DNA of 64,000 nucleotides, from contig NZ_CP134867.1 in assembly GCF_031954525.1 (NCBI RefSeq), positions 1,116,001-1,180,000 of the forward strand. The letters are read 5' to 3'. The notes beneath the pieces are model-generated. The model saw only the letters and a program-made list of their open reading frames with translations, had not been told where the DNA came from and did not search any database. Position 1 is the stretch's first letter. The number at the start of each line of letters is the position of its first letter. The DNA is from Dyella sp. BiH032 (GTDB lineage Bacteria; Pseudomonadota; Gammaproteobacteria; Xanthomonadales; Rhodanobacteraceae). Both the position numbers and the translations under genes were made by a program. Below, piece by piece: positions 43,307-55,075 of the stretch.

Positions 43307-44488
43307 ATGTTTGAACTGGTCGAAAAACTCGCACCTAACGCAGTCATCAAGGTCGTCGGCGTGGGCGGCGGCGGTGGCAATGCCGTGGCCCACATGCTCA
43401 ACGCCAACATCGAAGGCGTCGAATTCGTCGTCGCCAACACCGACGCGCAAGCCATGAAGAGCTGTGGCTCGCGCACCCACCTGCAGCTCGGCGCCAATGT
43501 CACCAAGGGCCTGGGCGCGGGCGCCAACCCCGAAGTAGGCCGCCAGGCCGCGCTGGAAGACCGCGAGCGCATCGAAGAGATGCTCGAGGGCGCGGACATG
43601 GTGTTCATCACCGCCGGCATGGGCGGCGGCACCGGTACCGGCGCGGCGCCGGTGGTGGCTCAGCTCGCCAAGGAGAAGGGCATCCTGACCGTGGCCGTGG
43701 TGACCAAGCCGTTCCCCTTCGAAGGTCGCCGCCGCATGCAGGTGGCCATGAAGGGCATCGAGGACTTGTCTCAGCACGTGGATTCGCTGATCACCGTGCC
43801 GAATGAGAAGCTGTTGTCGGTGCTTGGCCGCGAGGTCACGCTCCTGAACGCCTTCAAGGCCGCGAATGACGTGCTGCTGGGCGCGGTGCAGGGCATCGCC
43901 GACCTGATCACGGCCCCGGGCCTGATCAACGTCGACTTCGCCGACGTGCGCACCGTGATGTCCGAGATGGGCATGGCGATGATGGGCTCGGGCACCGCCC
44001 GCGGCGACGACCGCGCGCAGGCCGCCGCCGAGGCCGCCATCAACAACCCGCTGCTGGAAGACGTCAACCTCAACGGCGCCTGCGGCATCCTGGTGAACGT
44101 CACCGCCGGCCCGAACCTGACCATGCGCGAGTTCGACGAGATCGGCCGCGTCATCCACGACTTCGCCAGCGAAGACGCCACCGTCGTGATCGGCACCTCG
44201 CTCGACCCCGAAATGCAGGACGATGTGCGCGTCACCGTCGTGGCCACGGGCCTCAACCGCGCGGTGTCGCGCCAGCCTCAGCGTACGGTCGCCCCCCAGC
44301 AGGTCGAGATGCGTCAGCGGCCGCGCCCGGTCGTGCTGCGTACGGGCACGGGCAATGAAGTGGTCGACTATGCGCAGCCGGATGCCGTTCCGGGCCCGGT
44401 CCGCGGCGAGGGTGGCCCGGCCAAGAGCGCCGACCCGAGCTTCGACTACCTGGATATCCCGGCCTTCCTGCGCCGTCAGGCCGATTGA
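43307..44488 (+). CDS. ftsZ: Cell-division GTPase FtsZ
   Basis: A 393-residue tubulin homologue that forms the division ring. It has [14 protein letters not shown], the GTP signature [13 protein letters not shown], the T7 loop [11 protein letters not shown] and the C-terminal peptide [13 protein letters not shown] that binds FtsA/ZipA. GGAGGA lies eight bases before the ATG. Confidence 0.98.
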   Translation: MFELVEKLAPNAVIKVVGVGGGGGNAVAHMLNANIEGVEFVVANTDAQAMKSCGSRTHLQLGANVTKGLGAGANPEVGRQAALEDRERIEEMLEGADMVFITAGMGGGTGTGAAPVVAQLAKEKGILTVAVVTKPFPFEGRRRMQVAMKGIEDLSQHVDSLITVPNEKLLSVLGREVTLLNAFKAANDVLLGAVQGIADLITAPGLINVDFADVRTVMSEMGMAMMGSGTARGDDRAQAAAEAAINNPLLEDVNLNGACGILVNVTAGPNLTMREFDEIGRVIHDFASEDATVVIGTSLDPEMQDDVRVTVVATGLNRAVSRQPQRTVAPQQVEMRQRPRPVVLRTGTGNEVVDYAQPDAVPGPVRGEGGPAKSADPSFDYLDIPAFLRRQAD

Positions 44489-44932
44489 GAAAAAAATGTT
44501 CAAAAAGGAGTGAACAAACGTCAGATTGACTTGTCAGTCACATAACGCGCCTGGCGGCTGCTGCAAAGTTGCCCGCTTGTGCGTTCCTCCGCCGTTGGCG
44601 GAGGAGGGGACTGGCGCCGGTCTGCGTGCTCCTGGAGGAACATGACAGGACTGTGCGTCTGGGATGACGCATGACTGGCTAGGGCATCCGTGCCCTGGTC
44701 CGGTCCGACGCCTCGCCGCCGGATTCCCGTCCCGGCGCGGGGTGTCGTGTCGACCTAACTTGTTGACGGAATTGAGGTATTTCCTCGTCTGAGCCGCCGC
44801 CGACTTTTTTCAAGGATGAAGAAAGGATGAAAGCGTGAACAGACTGTACGGGCCGGTTTGCTTTTTTCAGTGGTTAAGACTGTGTTAGCATCCGTCTCCT
44901 GTTGGCTGCTGCCCCTTGCAGGTACCAAAAAA
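44489..44932 (+). promoter_or_regulatory. ftsZ-lpxC intergenic region with a candidate lpxC promoter
   Basis: A 444-base gap. A small stem (TGTTCA/TGAACA, 44497-44516) follows ftsZ, then a perfect 8-bp stem CCTCCGCC/GGCGGAGG with a GTT loop (44586-44604); neither has a U-run. Near the end TTTTTC (44863-44868) and TAGCAT (44886-44891) with 17-base spacing make a weak promoter candidate, with the start about 40 bases before the lpxC ATG. A separate lpxC promoter is also the rule in E. coli. Confidence 0.45.
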
Positions 44933-45847
44933 ATGATCAAGCAGCGTACGCTCAAGAACATCATCCGGGCCACCGGCGTCGGTCTGCATACCGGCGACAA
45001 GGTCTATATGACGCTCCGCCCCGCCGCGCCCAATACGGGCATCGTGTTCCGTCGCACCGATCTGAACCCGCCGGTCGAAATCGCCGCGCGCCCAGACAAC
45101 GTCGGCGACACGCGCCTGTCGACCACGCTGGTCAACGGCGATGTGCGCGTTTCGACGGTGGAGCATCTTCTCTCCGCGATGGCCGGCCTGGGCATCGACA
45201 ATGCCTATGTCGATCTGTCGGCCCCGGAAGTGCCGATCATGGATGGCAGCGCGGGTCCCTTCGTGTTCCTGCTGCAGTCTGCCGGTATCGAAGAGCAGAG
45301 CGTCGCCAAGCGCTTCATTCGCATCAAGAAGCCGGTGAAGGTGCAGGACGGCGACAAGTGGGCCAGCTTCGAACCCTTTGAAGGCTTCAAGGTCGGCTTC
45401 TCGATCGAGTTCAACCACCCGATCATCAGCAAGCGCACCTCGCGGGCGGAGATCGATTTCTCCACCACCTCGTTCGTGAAGGAAGTGAGCCGTGCGCGCA
45501 CATTCGGCTTCATGCGCGACATCGAGATGCTGCGCGAGCACAACCTGGCGCTCGGCGGTTCCATGGACAACGCCGTGGTGCTGGACGATTACCGCGTGCT
45601 CAACGAAGACGGTCTTCGCTACGAGGACGAGTTCGTCAAGCACAAGATCCTGGACGCGATCGGCGACCTCTATCTGCTGGGCCACAGCCTGATCGGCGCT
45701 TACTACGCGCACAAGTCGGGTCATGAGCTCAACAACAAGCTGCTTCGCACTCTCATGGCGGATGCGTCCGCATGGGAAGAGGTCAGCTACCAGGACGATC
45801 CCGCAACGGCCCCGATCTCCTACGCGCATCCCGCCCAGGCGATCTGA
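44933..45847 (+). CDS. lpxC: UDP-3-O-acyl-GlcNAc deacetylase LpxC
   Basis: A 304-residue zinc enzyme for the committed step of lipid A synthesis. It has [38 protein letters not shown] (zinc His), [16 protein letters not shown] and [15 protein letters not shown] (zinc His/Asp). The ATG at 44933 is chosen over an upstream in-frame ATG at 44858 that would lie in the promoter. Confidence 0.97.
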   Translation: MIKQRTLKNIIRATGVGLHTGDKVYMTLRPAAPNTGIVFRRTDLNPPVEIAARPDNVGDTRLSTTLVNGDVRVSTVEHLLSAMAGLGIDNAYVDLSAPEVPIMDGSAGPFVFLLQSAGIEEQSVAKRFIRIKKPVKVQDGDKWASFEPFEGFKVGFSIEFNHPIISKRTSRAEIDFSTTSFVKEVSRARTFGFMRDIEMLREHNLALGGSMDNAVVLDDYRVLNEDGLRYEDEFVKHKILDAIGDLYLLGHSLIGAYYAHKSGHELNNKLLRTLMADASAWEEVSYQDDPATAPISYAHPAQAI

Positions 45848-45880
45848 AGCTCAGTCCCGTCCAGCAAACATGAACAAACT

Positions 45881-45917
45881 GAACGGCCGCGTCCTCCGGG
45901 ACGCGGCCGTTCGTTTT
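45881..45917 (+). terminator. Intrinsic terminator of the dcw-lpxC cluster
   Basis: GAACGGCCGCGTCC pairs with GGACGCGGCCGTTC, a perfect 14-bp stem with a TCCG loop, followed by GTTTTG. It lies 33 bases after the lpxC stop. Confidence 0.85.
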
Positions 45918-45993
45918 GTGATATACCTCGCCCCTTCGCCCTGCCACGATTCACGTAACGAAGATGTCAACGTCTTTCGGGGCTCGAGGGGCA

Positions 45994-46002
45994 TGCTATA
46001 AA
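45994..46002 (+). promoter_or_regulatory. Candidate extended -10 promoter antisense to dciA
   Basis: TGCTATAAA is an extended -10 element in the 240-base gap after lpxC. The -35 is poor (CTTTCG at 45974). A transcript from here would run antisense through dciA toward the M23 peptidase gene. Confidence 0.35.
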
Positions 46003-46087
46003 CCCGTCACCGCCAATTCGGGGCACGGGGATAGCGGTGGCCCTCGGACACGGGGCGGCTCGATGGGGCAGGGAAGGCGGGTCGAAG

Positions 46088-46582
46088 TTACTCGCCCGAC
46101 TTGTTCCGGGAACCAGAAGTTTCGGCGATGGACGCCAGCTCAAGGAACAGACGCTGCAATTCGGTGTCTGTTACAGAGATTGCCGCGGCCTTCAAATGGT
46201 TTGCGGCAGCAGGCGAAAGCGGTTTTGACCGATCCGGCACGGTTTCGGCCGGCGGTAGGGGGGCCACTTTCACGGTGAGGTATCCGGCGCGCACGCCTAC
46301 CGCGTGCGCGGCAGCGAGGATTTGCGTCTGCATAAGCCGCAGCCTCGACGCCACCGCCGGCGAAGGAGCCAGGAACACAAGACGGCTGTCGCGCAGGTTG
46401 GCAAACCTGACCTGTTCGCGGAGCGGTGACGGCAGCGTCTGGCGCAGCGCGCGGTCTAACGCCTCCAGCTCACTGGCCTTGCGAGCCAGTGTAGTGAAAG
46501 GGCCACATTCGGTAAGGGATTTCGGTCCTGATCCGGTGCGGCGGGAAGCGTTGGGAACGTCGCGCTGCATGGGTGCCGACAT
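46088..46582 (-). CDS. dciA: DciA-like (DUF721) replicative helicase loader
   Basis: A 164-residue DUF721 protein. The N-terminal half is the KH-like DciA domain (LEALDRALRQTLPSPLREQV, RLVFLAPSPAVASRLRLMQT); the C-terminal half is Ala/Pro-rich and probably flexible. DciA loads DnaB in bacteria lacking DnaC. The order lpxC, dciA, M23 peptidase, secA matches Pseudomonas. The start may be the ATG at 46582 or 46570. Confidence 0.85.
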   Translation of the reverse strand: MSAPMQRDVPNASRRTGSGPKSLTECGPFTTLARKASELEALDRALRQTLPSPLREQVRFANLRDSRLVFLAPSPAVASRLRLMQTQILAAAHAVGVRAGYLTVKVAPLPPAETVPDRSKPLSPAAANHLKAAAISVTDTELQRLFLELASIAETSGSRNKSGE

Positions 46583-46599
46583 CTTCGACGTGGAAAAAC

Positions 46600-47529
46600 A
46601 TGCAGATCATACTCGTCTCACGCACCAAGCGGGTGCCGAAAACCTTCAATCTCGCCGATCGGCGCTTGCGCTATCGACTGATCGCGATGACCACGGCCGC
46701 CGTGCTTGCATGTGCAGGACTGGGGGCTACTTTGGCATTGGCGGTGGCAAGTCCACGTGATCGTGCCTTGGCCGAAATCACCCGGCTCCATCAGCAGGTG
46801 TCGAAGCAGAACGCGCAACTGGGCGACGTCCGCAAGGATGCGCAGCGCGAGATCGATGCCTTGGCGACCAAGCTGGGCCAATTGCAGGCCCAGTCCACCC
46901 GGCTCAATGCGCTGGGCGAGCGCTTGGCCCAGATGGGCAAGCTCGATAGCACCGAATTCAACTTCGACGAGCAACCCGCCGTCGGCGGTGTCGAAGACAC
47001 GGCCGACAGCGCCTATGCCTTGCCGCAGGCGCTGGATGCGGGGATCGATCAACTGGCCTCCCGCTTCGACAGCCAGCAGGCGCAGCTCTCCGCCCTGCAA
47101 AGCCTGCTGCTCGACGCCAAGATCGAATCCAACCTCAAGCCCACCGGCATGCCGGTCGAGGGCTATATCTCGTCCTACTTCGGTGGCCGGCCCGACCCCT
47201 TCAGCGGTCATGCGGCTTATCACACCGGCCTGGATATCTCGACGCCGACCGGAACGCCCGTACGCGCGGTCGCCGAGGGCATGGTGACCTTCGCTGGCGT
47301 CCGCAGCGGCTATGGCGACGTGATCGAGATCGACCACGGCAACGGCTACATGACCCGTTATGCGCACAACAGCCTGCTCGTGGTGCGGCCAGGGCAGCGC
47401 ATCCATGTAGGCGACGTGATCGCCAAGGCCGGCTCGACGGGCCGCTCCACGGGCTCTCACGTTCATTTCGAGGTCTGGTACAAGGGCAACGTGGTCAATC
47501 CCCTCGCCTATGTCCGCAACCATCGTTGA
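46600..47529 (+). CDS. Membrane-anchored M23 metallopeptidase
   Basis: A 309-residue protein: N-terminal membrane helix (MTTAAVLACAGLGATLALAV), a periplasmic coiled coil (about 55-110: EITRLHQQVSKQNAQLGDVR) and an M23/LytM domain with AAYHTGLDIS (HxxxD) and HVHFEVW (HxH) zinc motifs, so it is predicted active. Such proteins cut peptidoglycan cross-links. It starts 17 bases from the dciA ATG on the opposite strand, so its promoter must lie within dciA. Confidence 0.9.
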   Translation: MQIILVSRTKRVPKTFNLADRRLRYRLIAMTTAAVLACAGLGATLALAVASPRDRALAEITRLHQQVSKQNAQLGDVRKDAQREIDALATKLGQLQAQSTRLNALGERLAQMGKLDSTEFNFDEQPAVGGVEDTADSAYALPQALDAGIDQLASRFDSQQAQLSALQSLLLDAKIESNLKPTGMPVEGYISSYFGGRPDPFSGHAAYHTGLDISTPTGTPVRAVAEGMVTFAGVRSGYGDVIEIDHGNGYMTRYAHNSLLVVRPGQRIHVGDVIAKAGSTGRSTGSHVHFEVWYKGNVVNPLAYVRNHR

Positions 47530-47638
47530 CGACCGTGCCTGTCGCATCCCCTTGAAACACCCGGGCAGAGCCGCCAGACAAGCTAATCGGGAAGGGTGAC
47601 GGGGCGGTCGCAGGAGATTGCGGACCTCATAAAGCCGT

Positions 47639-47670
47639 CCGGCCGGGTCACCCCCGGCCGGTCTTCGTTT
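47639..47670 (+). terminator. Candidate terminator after the M23 peptidase gene
   Basis: CCGGCCGGG/CCCGGCCGG form a perfect 9-bp stem with a five-base loop, followed by TCTTCGTTT. The trailing T-rich stretch is imperfect. Confidence 0.4.
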
Positions 47671-47698
47671 GGGGATCGCCCGGCGACCCTTGTATCAT
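47669..47698 (+). promoter_or_regulatory. Candidate secA promoter
   Basis: TTGGGG (47669-47674) and TATCAT (47693-47698) with an 18-base spacer, 64 bases before the secA ATG. No secM-like leader gene is seen. Confidence 0.4.
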
Positions 47699-47762
47699 CC
47701 ATTCCTTTCGTCCCGCCTCCCTTTTGCGGCGGACGCCTACGCCTCCAGGATCCGGAAGATCG

Positions 47763-50495
<2,733 letters not shown>

Positions 50496-50516
50496 GCCGA
50501 TGGCGGATAGGGCAAG

Positions 50517-50545
50517 AAAAAAGGCGGCCAAGGGCCGCCTTTTTT
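50517..50545. terminator. Bidirectional terminator between secA and apaH
   Basis: AAAAAAGGCGGCC pairs with GGCCGCCTTTTTT around AAG: a 13-bp perfect stem with A-run and T-run, so it ends both the plus-strand secA and the minus-strand apaH transcripts. Confidence 0.93.
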
Positions 50546-50561
50546 GTCAGGCTCGGCCAGC

Positions 50562-51410
50562 TCAATCGCCGCCCGGCACCCGCGTGCGATACGGCTCGGC
50601 ATCCACCGTGATGTATTCCGGCTCCTCGCTGTCCAGCCGAAGTGCGGTGAGCTTGCCGCCCCATACGCAACCGGTATCGATAGCATAGATGCCCAGTCCG
50701 GCGAAGCGTCCCAGGGCTGACCAATGGCCGCAGACGATGCGCGTTTCGCGGCGTTTCATACCCGGCACTTCGAACCAGGGATACATGCCCGGCTTCTGCG
50801 TGCCCGGGACCCCTTTGCTCTCGAAGTCGATCCGCCCGTGGATGTCGCAATAGCGCATGCGGGTCAAGGTGTTGATGGAGGCACGCAGGCGCTCGATGCC
50901 CTGCAGCCGGCTCGACCAGGCCGCTGGCCGATTGCCGAACAGGTTCTTCAGGATGCGCGCGTGCCGCGGGCCGGAGAGCTCACGTTCGACCTCCTGGGCG
51001 GAGCGCATCGCTTGCCGCAGGGTCCACACGGGGGCGAGCCCCGCGTGCACCATGGTCCAGCCCAGCGTCTCGTCCACATGCAGCAGCTTCTGCGAGCGCA
51101 GCCATTCGAACAGTACCGGCGCATCGTCCGCGAACAGCACTTCGCGCAGCTCCGGGTTCACCTTCGACTGCGCCTCGGGCCGGCGCTGGGCGATGGCCAG
51201 CAGGCTGAGGTCGTGGTTGCCGAGCGTGAGCACGACGTTGTCGCGCAGACTATGGATGAGTCGCAGCGTCTCCAGCGACTGGCCGCCGCGGTTCACCAGG
51301 TCCCCGCAGAACCATAGCCGGTCGCTGGCCGGATCGAAGCGAAGCTTGTCGAGCAGACGGTGCAGTTCGGGATGGCAGCCCTGCACGTCGCCGATCGCAT
51401 AGGTAGCCAT
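50562..51410 (-). CDS. apaH: Diadenosine tetraphosphatase ApaH
   Basis: A 282-residue PPP-family phosphatase that hydrolyses Ap4A symmetrically to ADP. It has IGDVQGCHPELHRLL, CGDLVNRGG and LGNHDLSLL metal-binding motifs, and MVHAGLAPVW. The ATG at 51410 is preceded by the apaG stop (TGATG). It is the last gene of the lptD-surA-pdxA-rsmA-apaG-apaH string, the same order as E. coli. Confidence 0.95.
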   Translation of the reverse strand: MATYAIGDVQGCHPELHRLLDKLRFDPASDRLWFCGDLVNRGGQSLETLRLIHSLRDNVVLTLGNHDLSLLAIAQRRPEAQSKVNPELREVLFADDAPVLFEWLRSQKLLHVDETLGWTMVHAGLAPVWTLRQAMRSAQEVERELSGPRHARILKNLFGNRPAAWSSRLQGIERLRASINTLTRMRYCDIHGRIDFESKGVPGTQKPGMYPWFEVPGMKRRETRIVCGHWSALGRFAGLGIYAIDTGCVWGGKLTALRLDSEEPEYITVDAEPYRTRVPGGD

Positions 51411-51793
51411 CAGTGCAGGGTACGCGGAATGGACAGGGTGAAGGGAGGGATCGGGGCCTCGAAATGCGTGCCGTCGTCGGCAAGCATCTGATAGCTCCCC
51501 TGCATGATGCCCACGGCGGTCTCCAGCACTGCCCCCGAGGTGTATTCGTAATCGTCCCCGGGGCGCATCCATGGCTGTTCGCCGACCACGCCCTCGCCAT
51601 GTACTTCCTCCACCTTGCCGTTGGCGTCGGTGATCACCCAGTGCCGCGCGATCAGGCGCGCGGGCACGTCGCCCCGGTTGTGGAGCGTAACGGTATAGGC
51701 GAAGACGTAGCGGTTGTCACCGGGCTTGGACTGGTCGGGGACGAAGCGTGTTTCGACCTGCACGTCGATCGTGTAGGGGGATTTCTCGGTCAT
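51410..51793 (-). CDS. apaG: ApaG/CorD protein
   Basis: A 127-residue fibronectin-III-like protein (DUF525): [40 protein letters not shown] and [18 protein letters not shown]. The exact function is unresolved. The start at 51793 gives the family's usual length; an upstream ATG at 51838 is unlikely. Confidence 0.93.
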   Translation of the reverse strand: MTEKSPYTIDVQVETRFVPDQSKPGDNRYVFAYTVTLHNRGDVPARLIARHWVITDANGKVEEVHGEGVVGEQPWMRPGDDYEYTSGAVLETAVGIMQGSYQMLADDGTHFEAPIPPFTLSIPRTLH

Positions 51794-51870
51794 GGCGCGA
51801 TTGTAAGGCTTGCCGGCGCGCATGAAGCAAGCCTGCACGCCCGCGCCTGAACCGCGACATCGCGATGCCG

Positions 51871-52659
51871 TCAGCCAGCCGGCGCGATCTTGGCGAGCCG
51901 GACGAAGTCCAGCGGATCCAGCGTTTCCGCGCGAGCCTTGGGGTCGATGCCCGCCGCTTCGATCGCCTGGGCGTCCATCAGTTGGCGCAACGCGTTGCTC
52001 AGCGTCTTGCGCCGCTGCGCGAAGGCCGCCTTCACGATGGCGTGGACGCGATCCGGATCGGCACCGTGCCGCTGTTCGGGCGTGAGTGGAACGAGGCGCA
52101 CCACGGCCGAATCCACCTTCGGTGGCGGCCGGAATGCACCGGGTGGAACGGTGAAGAGCGGCTCCACCCGGCAGGCCAGCTGCAGCATCACGGATAGACG
52201 TCCATACACCTTGCTGCCCGGTTCGGCGGCCATCCGGTCCACGACTTCCTTCTGCAGCATGAAATGCATGTCCTGGATGGCCGCAGCGTGGTCCACGCAG
52301 TGGAACAGGATGGGGCTGGAGATGTAGTAGGGCAGATTGCCGGCGATGCGCACGCGCTCGACGCCGAGTTCGTGCGCCAGCGTAGTGAAATCAACCTTCA
52401 GCACATCCGAGTGGACGATGCGGAGCTCGCCGACCGCGTCGGCCCGCGCCTGCAGGTCGGGAATGAGATCGGTGTCCAGCTCGATGGCCGTCATGCGGCC
52501 GGCGGCGGCGAGCAGGGGAAGGGTCAGTGCGCCTTCGCCGGGGCCGATCTCGACGACCGCGTCTCCGGGTTTCGGCGAAATCGAACTGACGATGCGCTCG
52601 ATATAGCGCTTCTCGTGAAGGAAATGCTGGCCGAAGCTCTTCTTGGGACGTGCGTTCAT
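51871..52659 (-). CDS. rsmA: 16S rRNA dimethyladenosine transferase RsmA (KsgA)
   Basis: A 262-residue methyltransferase that dimethylates A1518 and A1519. It has [34 protein letters not shown] and [13 protein letters not shown]. The ATG at 52659 has GGAAG upstream and matches the family N-terminus better than the ATG at 52677. It is 24 bases from pdxA. Confidence 0.95.
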   Translation of the reverse strand: MNARPKKSFGQHFLHEKRYIERIVSSISPKPGDAVVEIGPGEGALTLPLLAAAGRMTAIELDTDLIPDLQARADAVGELRIVHSDVLKVDFTTLAHELGVERVRIAGNLPYYISSPILFHCVDHAAAIQDMHFMLQKEVVDRMAAEPGSKVYGRLSVMLQLACRVEPLFTVPPGAFRPPPKVDSAVVRLVPLTPEQRHGADPDRVHAIVKAAFAQRRKTLSNALRQLMDAQAIEAAGIDPKARAETLDPLDFVRLAKIAPAG

Positions 52660-52684
52660 CGGTACTTCCAGGGACAAAGCGGGC

Positions 52685-53686
52685 TCAACCGGCGTGGCCC
52701 GCGCGCCGGGCAGCCAGTTCCAGCGCCATGCGGGCGGCGGCGATGAGGCTCGATGGATCGGCGCGGCCGGAGCCGGCCAGATCCAGCGCTGTGCCGTGAT
52801 CCACCGAGGTACGAATGAAGGGCAGCCCCAGCGTGAGGTTCACCGTGCGGTCGAACGCCTCGCTCTTGAGCACCGGCAAGGCCTGGTCGTGGTACATGGC
52901 GATCACCGCGTCGTAGCCGCTGCGCTGGGCCGGTACGAACGCCGTGTCGGCCGGGAGAGGGCCGATCAGCTTGAAGCCCTCTGCTCGCAGGCGCTCCAGC
53001 ACGGGAATGATCGTGTCCAGCTCCTCGCGCCCCAGGTGCCCGCCTTCGCCAGCGTGCGGGTTCAAGCCGAGGACGGCGATACGAGGCTCCGCGAAGCCGA
53101 ACTTGTCACGCAGCTCGGCATGGACGATGCGCAACGTGCGCGTCAGGGACTCGGCAGTAATGGTCGCCGGCACGGCGGCAAGCGGGAGGTGCGTGGTTGC
53201 CAGGGCGACCCGAAGTTCGGGGCTGGCCAGCATCATCACCACGTCGCTGCGGCTGCGTTCGGCGAAGAACTCCGTGTGCCCGCTGAAGCGGATGCCGGCG
53301 TCGTTGATCGAAGACTTCTGCAGCGGCGCCGTGACGACGGCTTCGTAACGCCCGCTCATGCAGCCGTCGGCCGCTTCGGCCAGCGTGGTGAGCACGTGCC
53401 GGGCATTGCGAGGATCGGGCTGGCCCGGGCGTTCCTCCACACCGAGCGGGATGTGCTGAATACGCAGGGACCCGGGGTGGCGCTGGCGTATCGCGCCGCC
53501 ATCGTCGTCGATCAGTTCGATGTCCGTGCCGCAACGTTTCGCGGCGCGTTCCAGCAACCCGCGATCGGTAACCGCAACGAAATTGGCCGCCAGCGGAGTG
53601 GCGGCCAATCGGATGAGCAGTTCGGGGCCGACGCCCGCCGGTTCGCCGGCAGTGACGGCGAGCCGAGGAAGCGCGCTCGCGTTCAA
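52685..53686 (-). CDS. pdxA: 4-hydroxythreonine-4-phosphate dehydrogenase PdxA
   Basis: A 333-residue enzyme of vitamin B6 synthesis with LAVTAGEPAGVGPELLIR, GHTEFFAE and LNPHAGEGGHLGREE (metal His). No ATG or GTG lies near the expected N-terminus; the TTG at 53686 does, with GAGGA six bases before it, just after the surA stop. It is therefore likely translated from TTG. Confidence 0.93.
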   Translation of the reverse strand: MNASALPRLAVTAGEPAGVGPELLIRLAATPLAANFVAVTDRGLLERAAKRCGTDIELIDDDGGAIRQRHPGSLRIQHIPLGVEERPGQPDPRNARHVLTTLAEAADGCMSGRYEAVVTAPLQKSSINDAGIRFSGHTEFFAERSRSDVVMMLASPELRVALATTHLPLAAVPATITAESLTRTLRIVHAELRDKFGFAEPRIAVLGLNPHAGEGGHLGREELDTIIPVLERLRAEGFKLIGPLPADTAFVPAQRSGYDAVIAMYHDQALPVLKSEAFDRTVNLTLGLPFIRTSVDHGTALDLAGSGRADPSSLIAAARMALELAARRAGHAG

Positions 53687-53694
53687 GGCGGTCC

Positions 53695-55038
53695 TCAGGA
53701 GGACTTGCCCGGCTGGTCGGGCTCGCGCAGCTCCGGCACCAGGATGTTCACGTAGGCGCTCGAACGCATCTCGCGCAGGAAGTCCTCGTAAGCCTGCTCG
53801 GCCTTGCGGTTGCCGATCGCCTGGCGGGCCTGGTCGCGCTCGATCTGGTCCGTCAGGTCGCTCTGGCGCTCGCCCAGCCGTTGCAGGATGTGCCAGCCGG
53901 CTTCGCTCTGGAAGGGCTGCGAGACCTCGTTGTCCTTCAGCTGGGTGATCTGCTGGCCAATGATCGAGCCCCACGCCTGTTGCGGGAACCAGCCCATGTC
54001 GCCGCCATTGTTGGCGGTGGTGTTGTCCTTGGACTCGTCCTTCGCCAGCTTGGCGAAGTCCTCGTGCTTGTTGACGATGCGGCTGTACAGGTCCTGCGCC
54101 TTCTGGCGCGCCTGCTCCGGCGACACGATTTCGCTGGGCTTGATCAGGATCTGGCGGGCGTGGAATTCAGGCACCACCTGGCGGCTGGGAGCGCGCTGGT
54201 CCACCAGCTTGAGGATATGGAAGCCCGTCGGGCCGCGCAGGGCGGGGCTGACGTCACCGACCTTCATGCCGGACACGGCGTCGGCGAACGCGGGCGGGAC
54301 TTCGTCCATGCGGCGCCAGCCGAGGTCGCCGCCTTCGAGTGCGTCCTGGGCGTCCGAGTAGCGGATGGCCGCGGCATTGAAATCCATGCCGCCATGAATG
54401 GCATTGATGGCTTCCTCGGCCTTCTTCTGCGCCGCCTGGATGTCGGCCGCATTGCCGCCGGAGGGCACGCCGATCTGGATGTGAGCCAGGTGGATCTCGC
54501 CGGCCTTGTAGGTCGGGCTGGCCAGCAGGTTGTTGATCTCGCTGTCGGTGACGTTGACCGAGTCGCGCACCACGCTCTCGTGCAGGCGCTGTGCGATGAG
54601 CTGTTCGCGCAGCTGCTGGCGGAACGCGGCGAAGCTGGAACCTTCCTGCTCCACCGCAGCGCGCAGCTGCTCGGCCGACATCTTGTTCTGCTGAGCCACG
54701 GCGCCCACGGCCTGGTCGACGTCGGCGTCGGAGACGCGGATGCCCTGGTCGTCGGCCTTCTGCACCTGCAGCTTCATCAGGATCAGGCGGTCGAGCACCT
54801 GGCGCTGCAGCACGTCCATCGGCGGCAGCTGGCCCGGCTGGCTGGCGTACTGCTGCTGCACGGAGCGGACGGCGTCATTGAGCTCGCTCTGCAGGATCAC
54901 GCCGTCGTCCACCACCGCCACGATGCGATCGAGCGGCTGCTTGCCGGAGGCAGCGGCCTGCGGCAACAGCTGGGCATGGGCGGGAACGACGGCCGCGGTG
55001 GCGACCGCGAGCAGGAACAACGCGAGAGGCTGTTTCAT
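53695..55038 (-). CDS. surA: Periplasmic chaperone/peptidyl-prolyl isomerase SurA
   Basis: A 447-residue exported protein: signal peptide (LALFLLAVATAAVVPAHA), SurA N-terminal domain (DRIVAVVDDGVILQSELNDA) and two parvulin domains (EIHLAHIQIGVPSGGN...; EFHARQILIKPSEIV...). It escorts outer-membrane proteins including LptD, whose gene is just upstream. A 37-base gap separates it from lptD. Confidence 0.96.
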   Translation of the reverse strand: MKQPLALFLLAVATAAVVPAHAQLLPQAAASGKQPLDRIVAVVDDGVILQSELNDAVRSVQQQYASQPGQLPPMDVLQRQVLDRLILMKLQVQKADDQGIRVSDADVDQAVGAVAQQNKMSAEQLRAAVEQEGSSFAAFRQQLREQLIAQRLHESVVRDSVNVTDSEINNLLASPTYKAGEIHLAHIQIGVPSGGNAADIQAAQKKAEEAINAIHGGMDFNAAAIRYSDAQDALEGGDLGWRRMDEVPPAFADAVSGMKVGDVSPALRGPTGFHILKLVDQRAPSRQVVPEFHARQILIKPSEIVSPEQARQKAQDLYSRIVNKHEDFAKLAKDESKDNTTANNGGDMGWFPQQAWGSIIGQQITQLKDNEVSQPFQSEAGWHILQRLGERQSDLTDQIERDQARQAIGNRKAEQAYEDFLREMRSSAYVNILVPELREPDQPGKSS

Positions 55039-55075
55039 TCGTGAGGACCTTCAATCGCCTCTGGCGACCGGGAAG

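Noticed and set aside
44496..44513. Five-codon frame ATG to TGA right after ftsZ
   Set aside because: Too short to support as a gene; the AAGGAG within it has no start codon at suitable spacing downstream.
44586..44604. Terminator after ftsZ
   Set aside because: The perfect 8-bp hairpin is not followed by a T-run and lies about 100 bases from the stop; it may be structural only.
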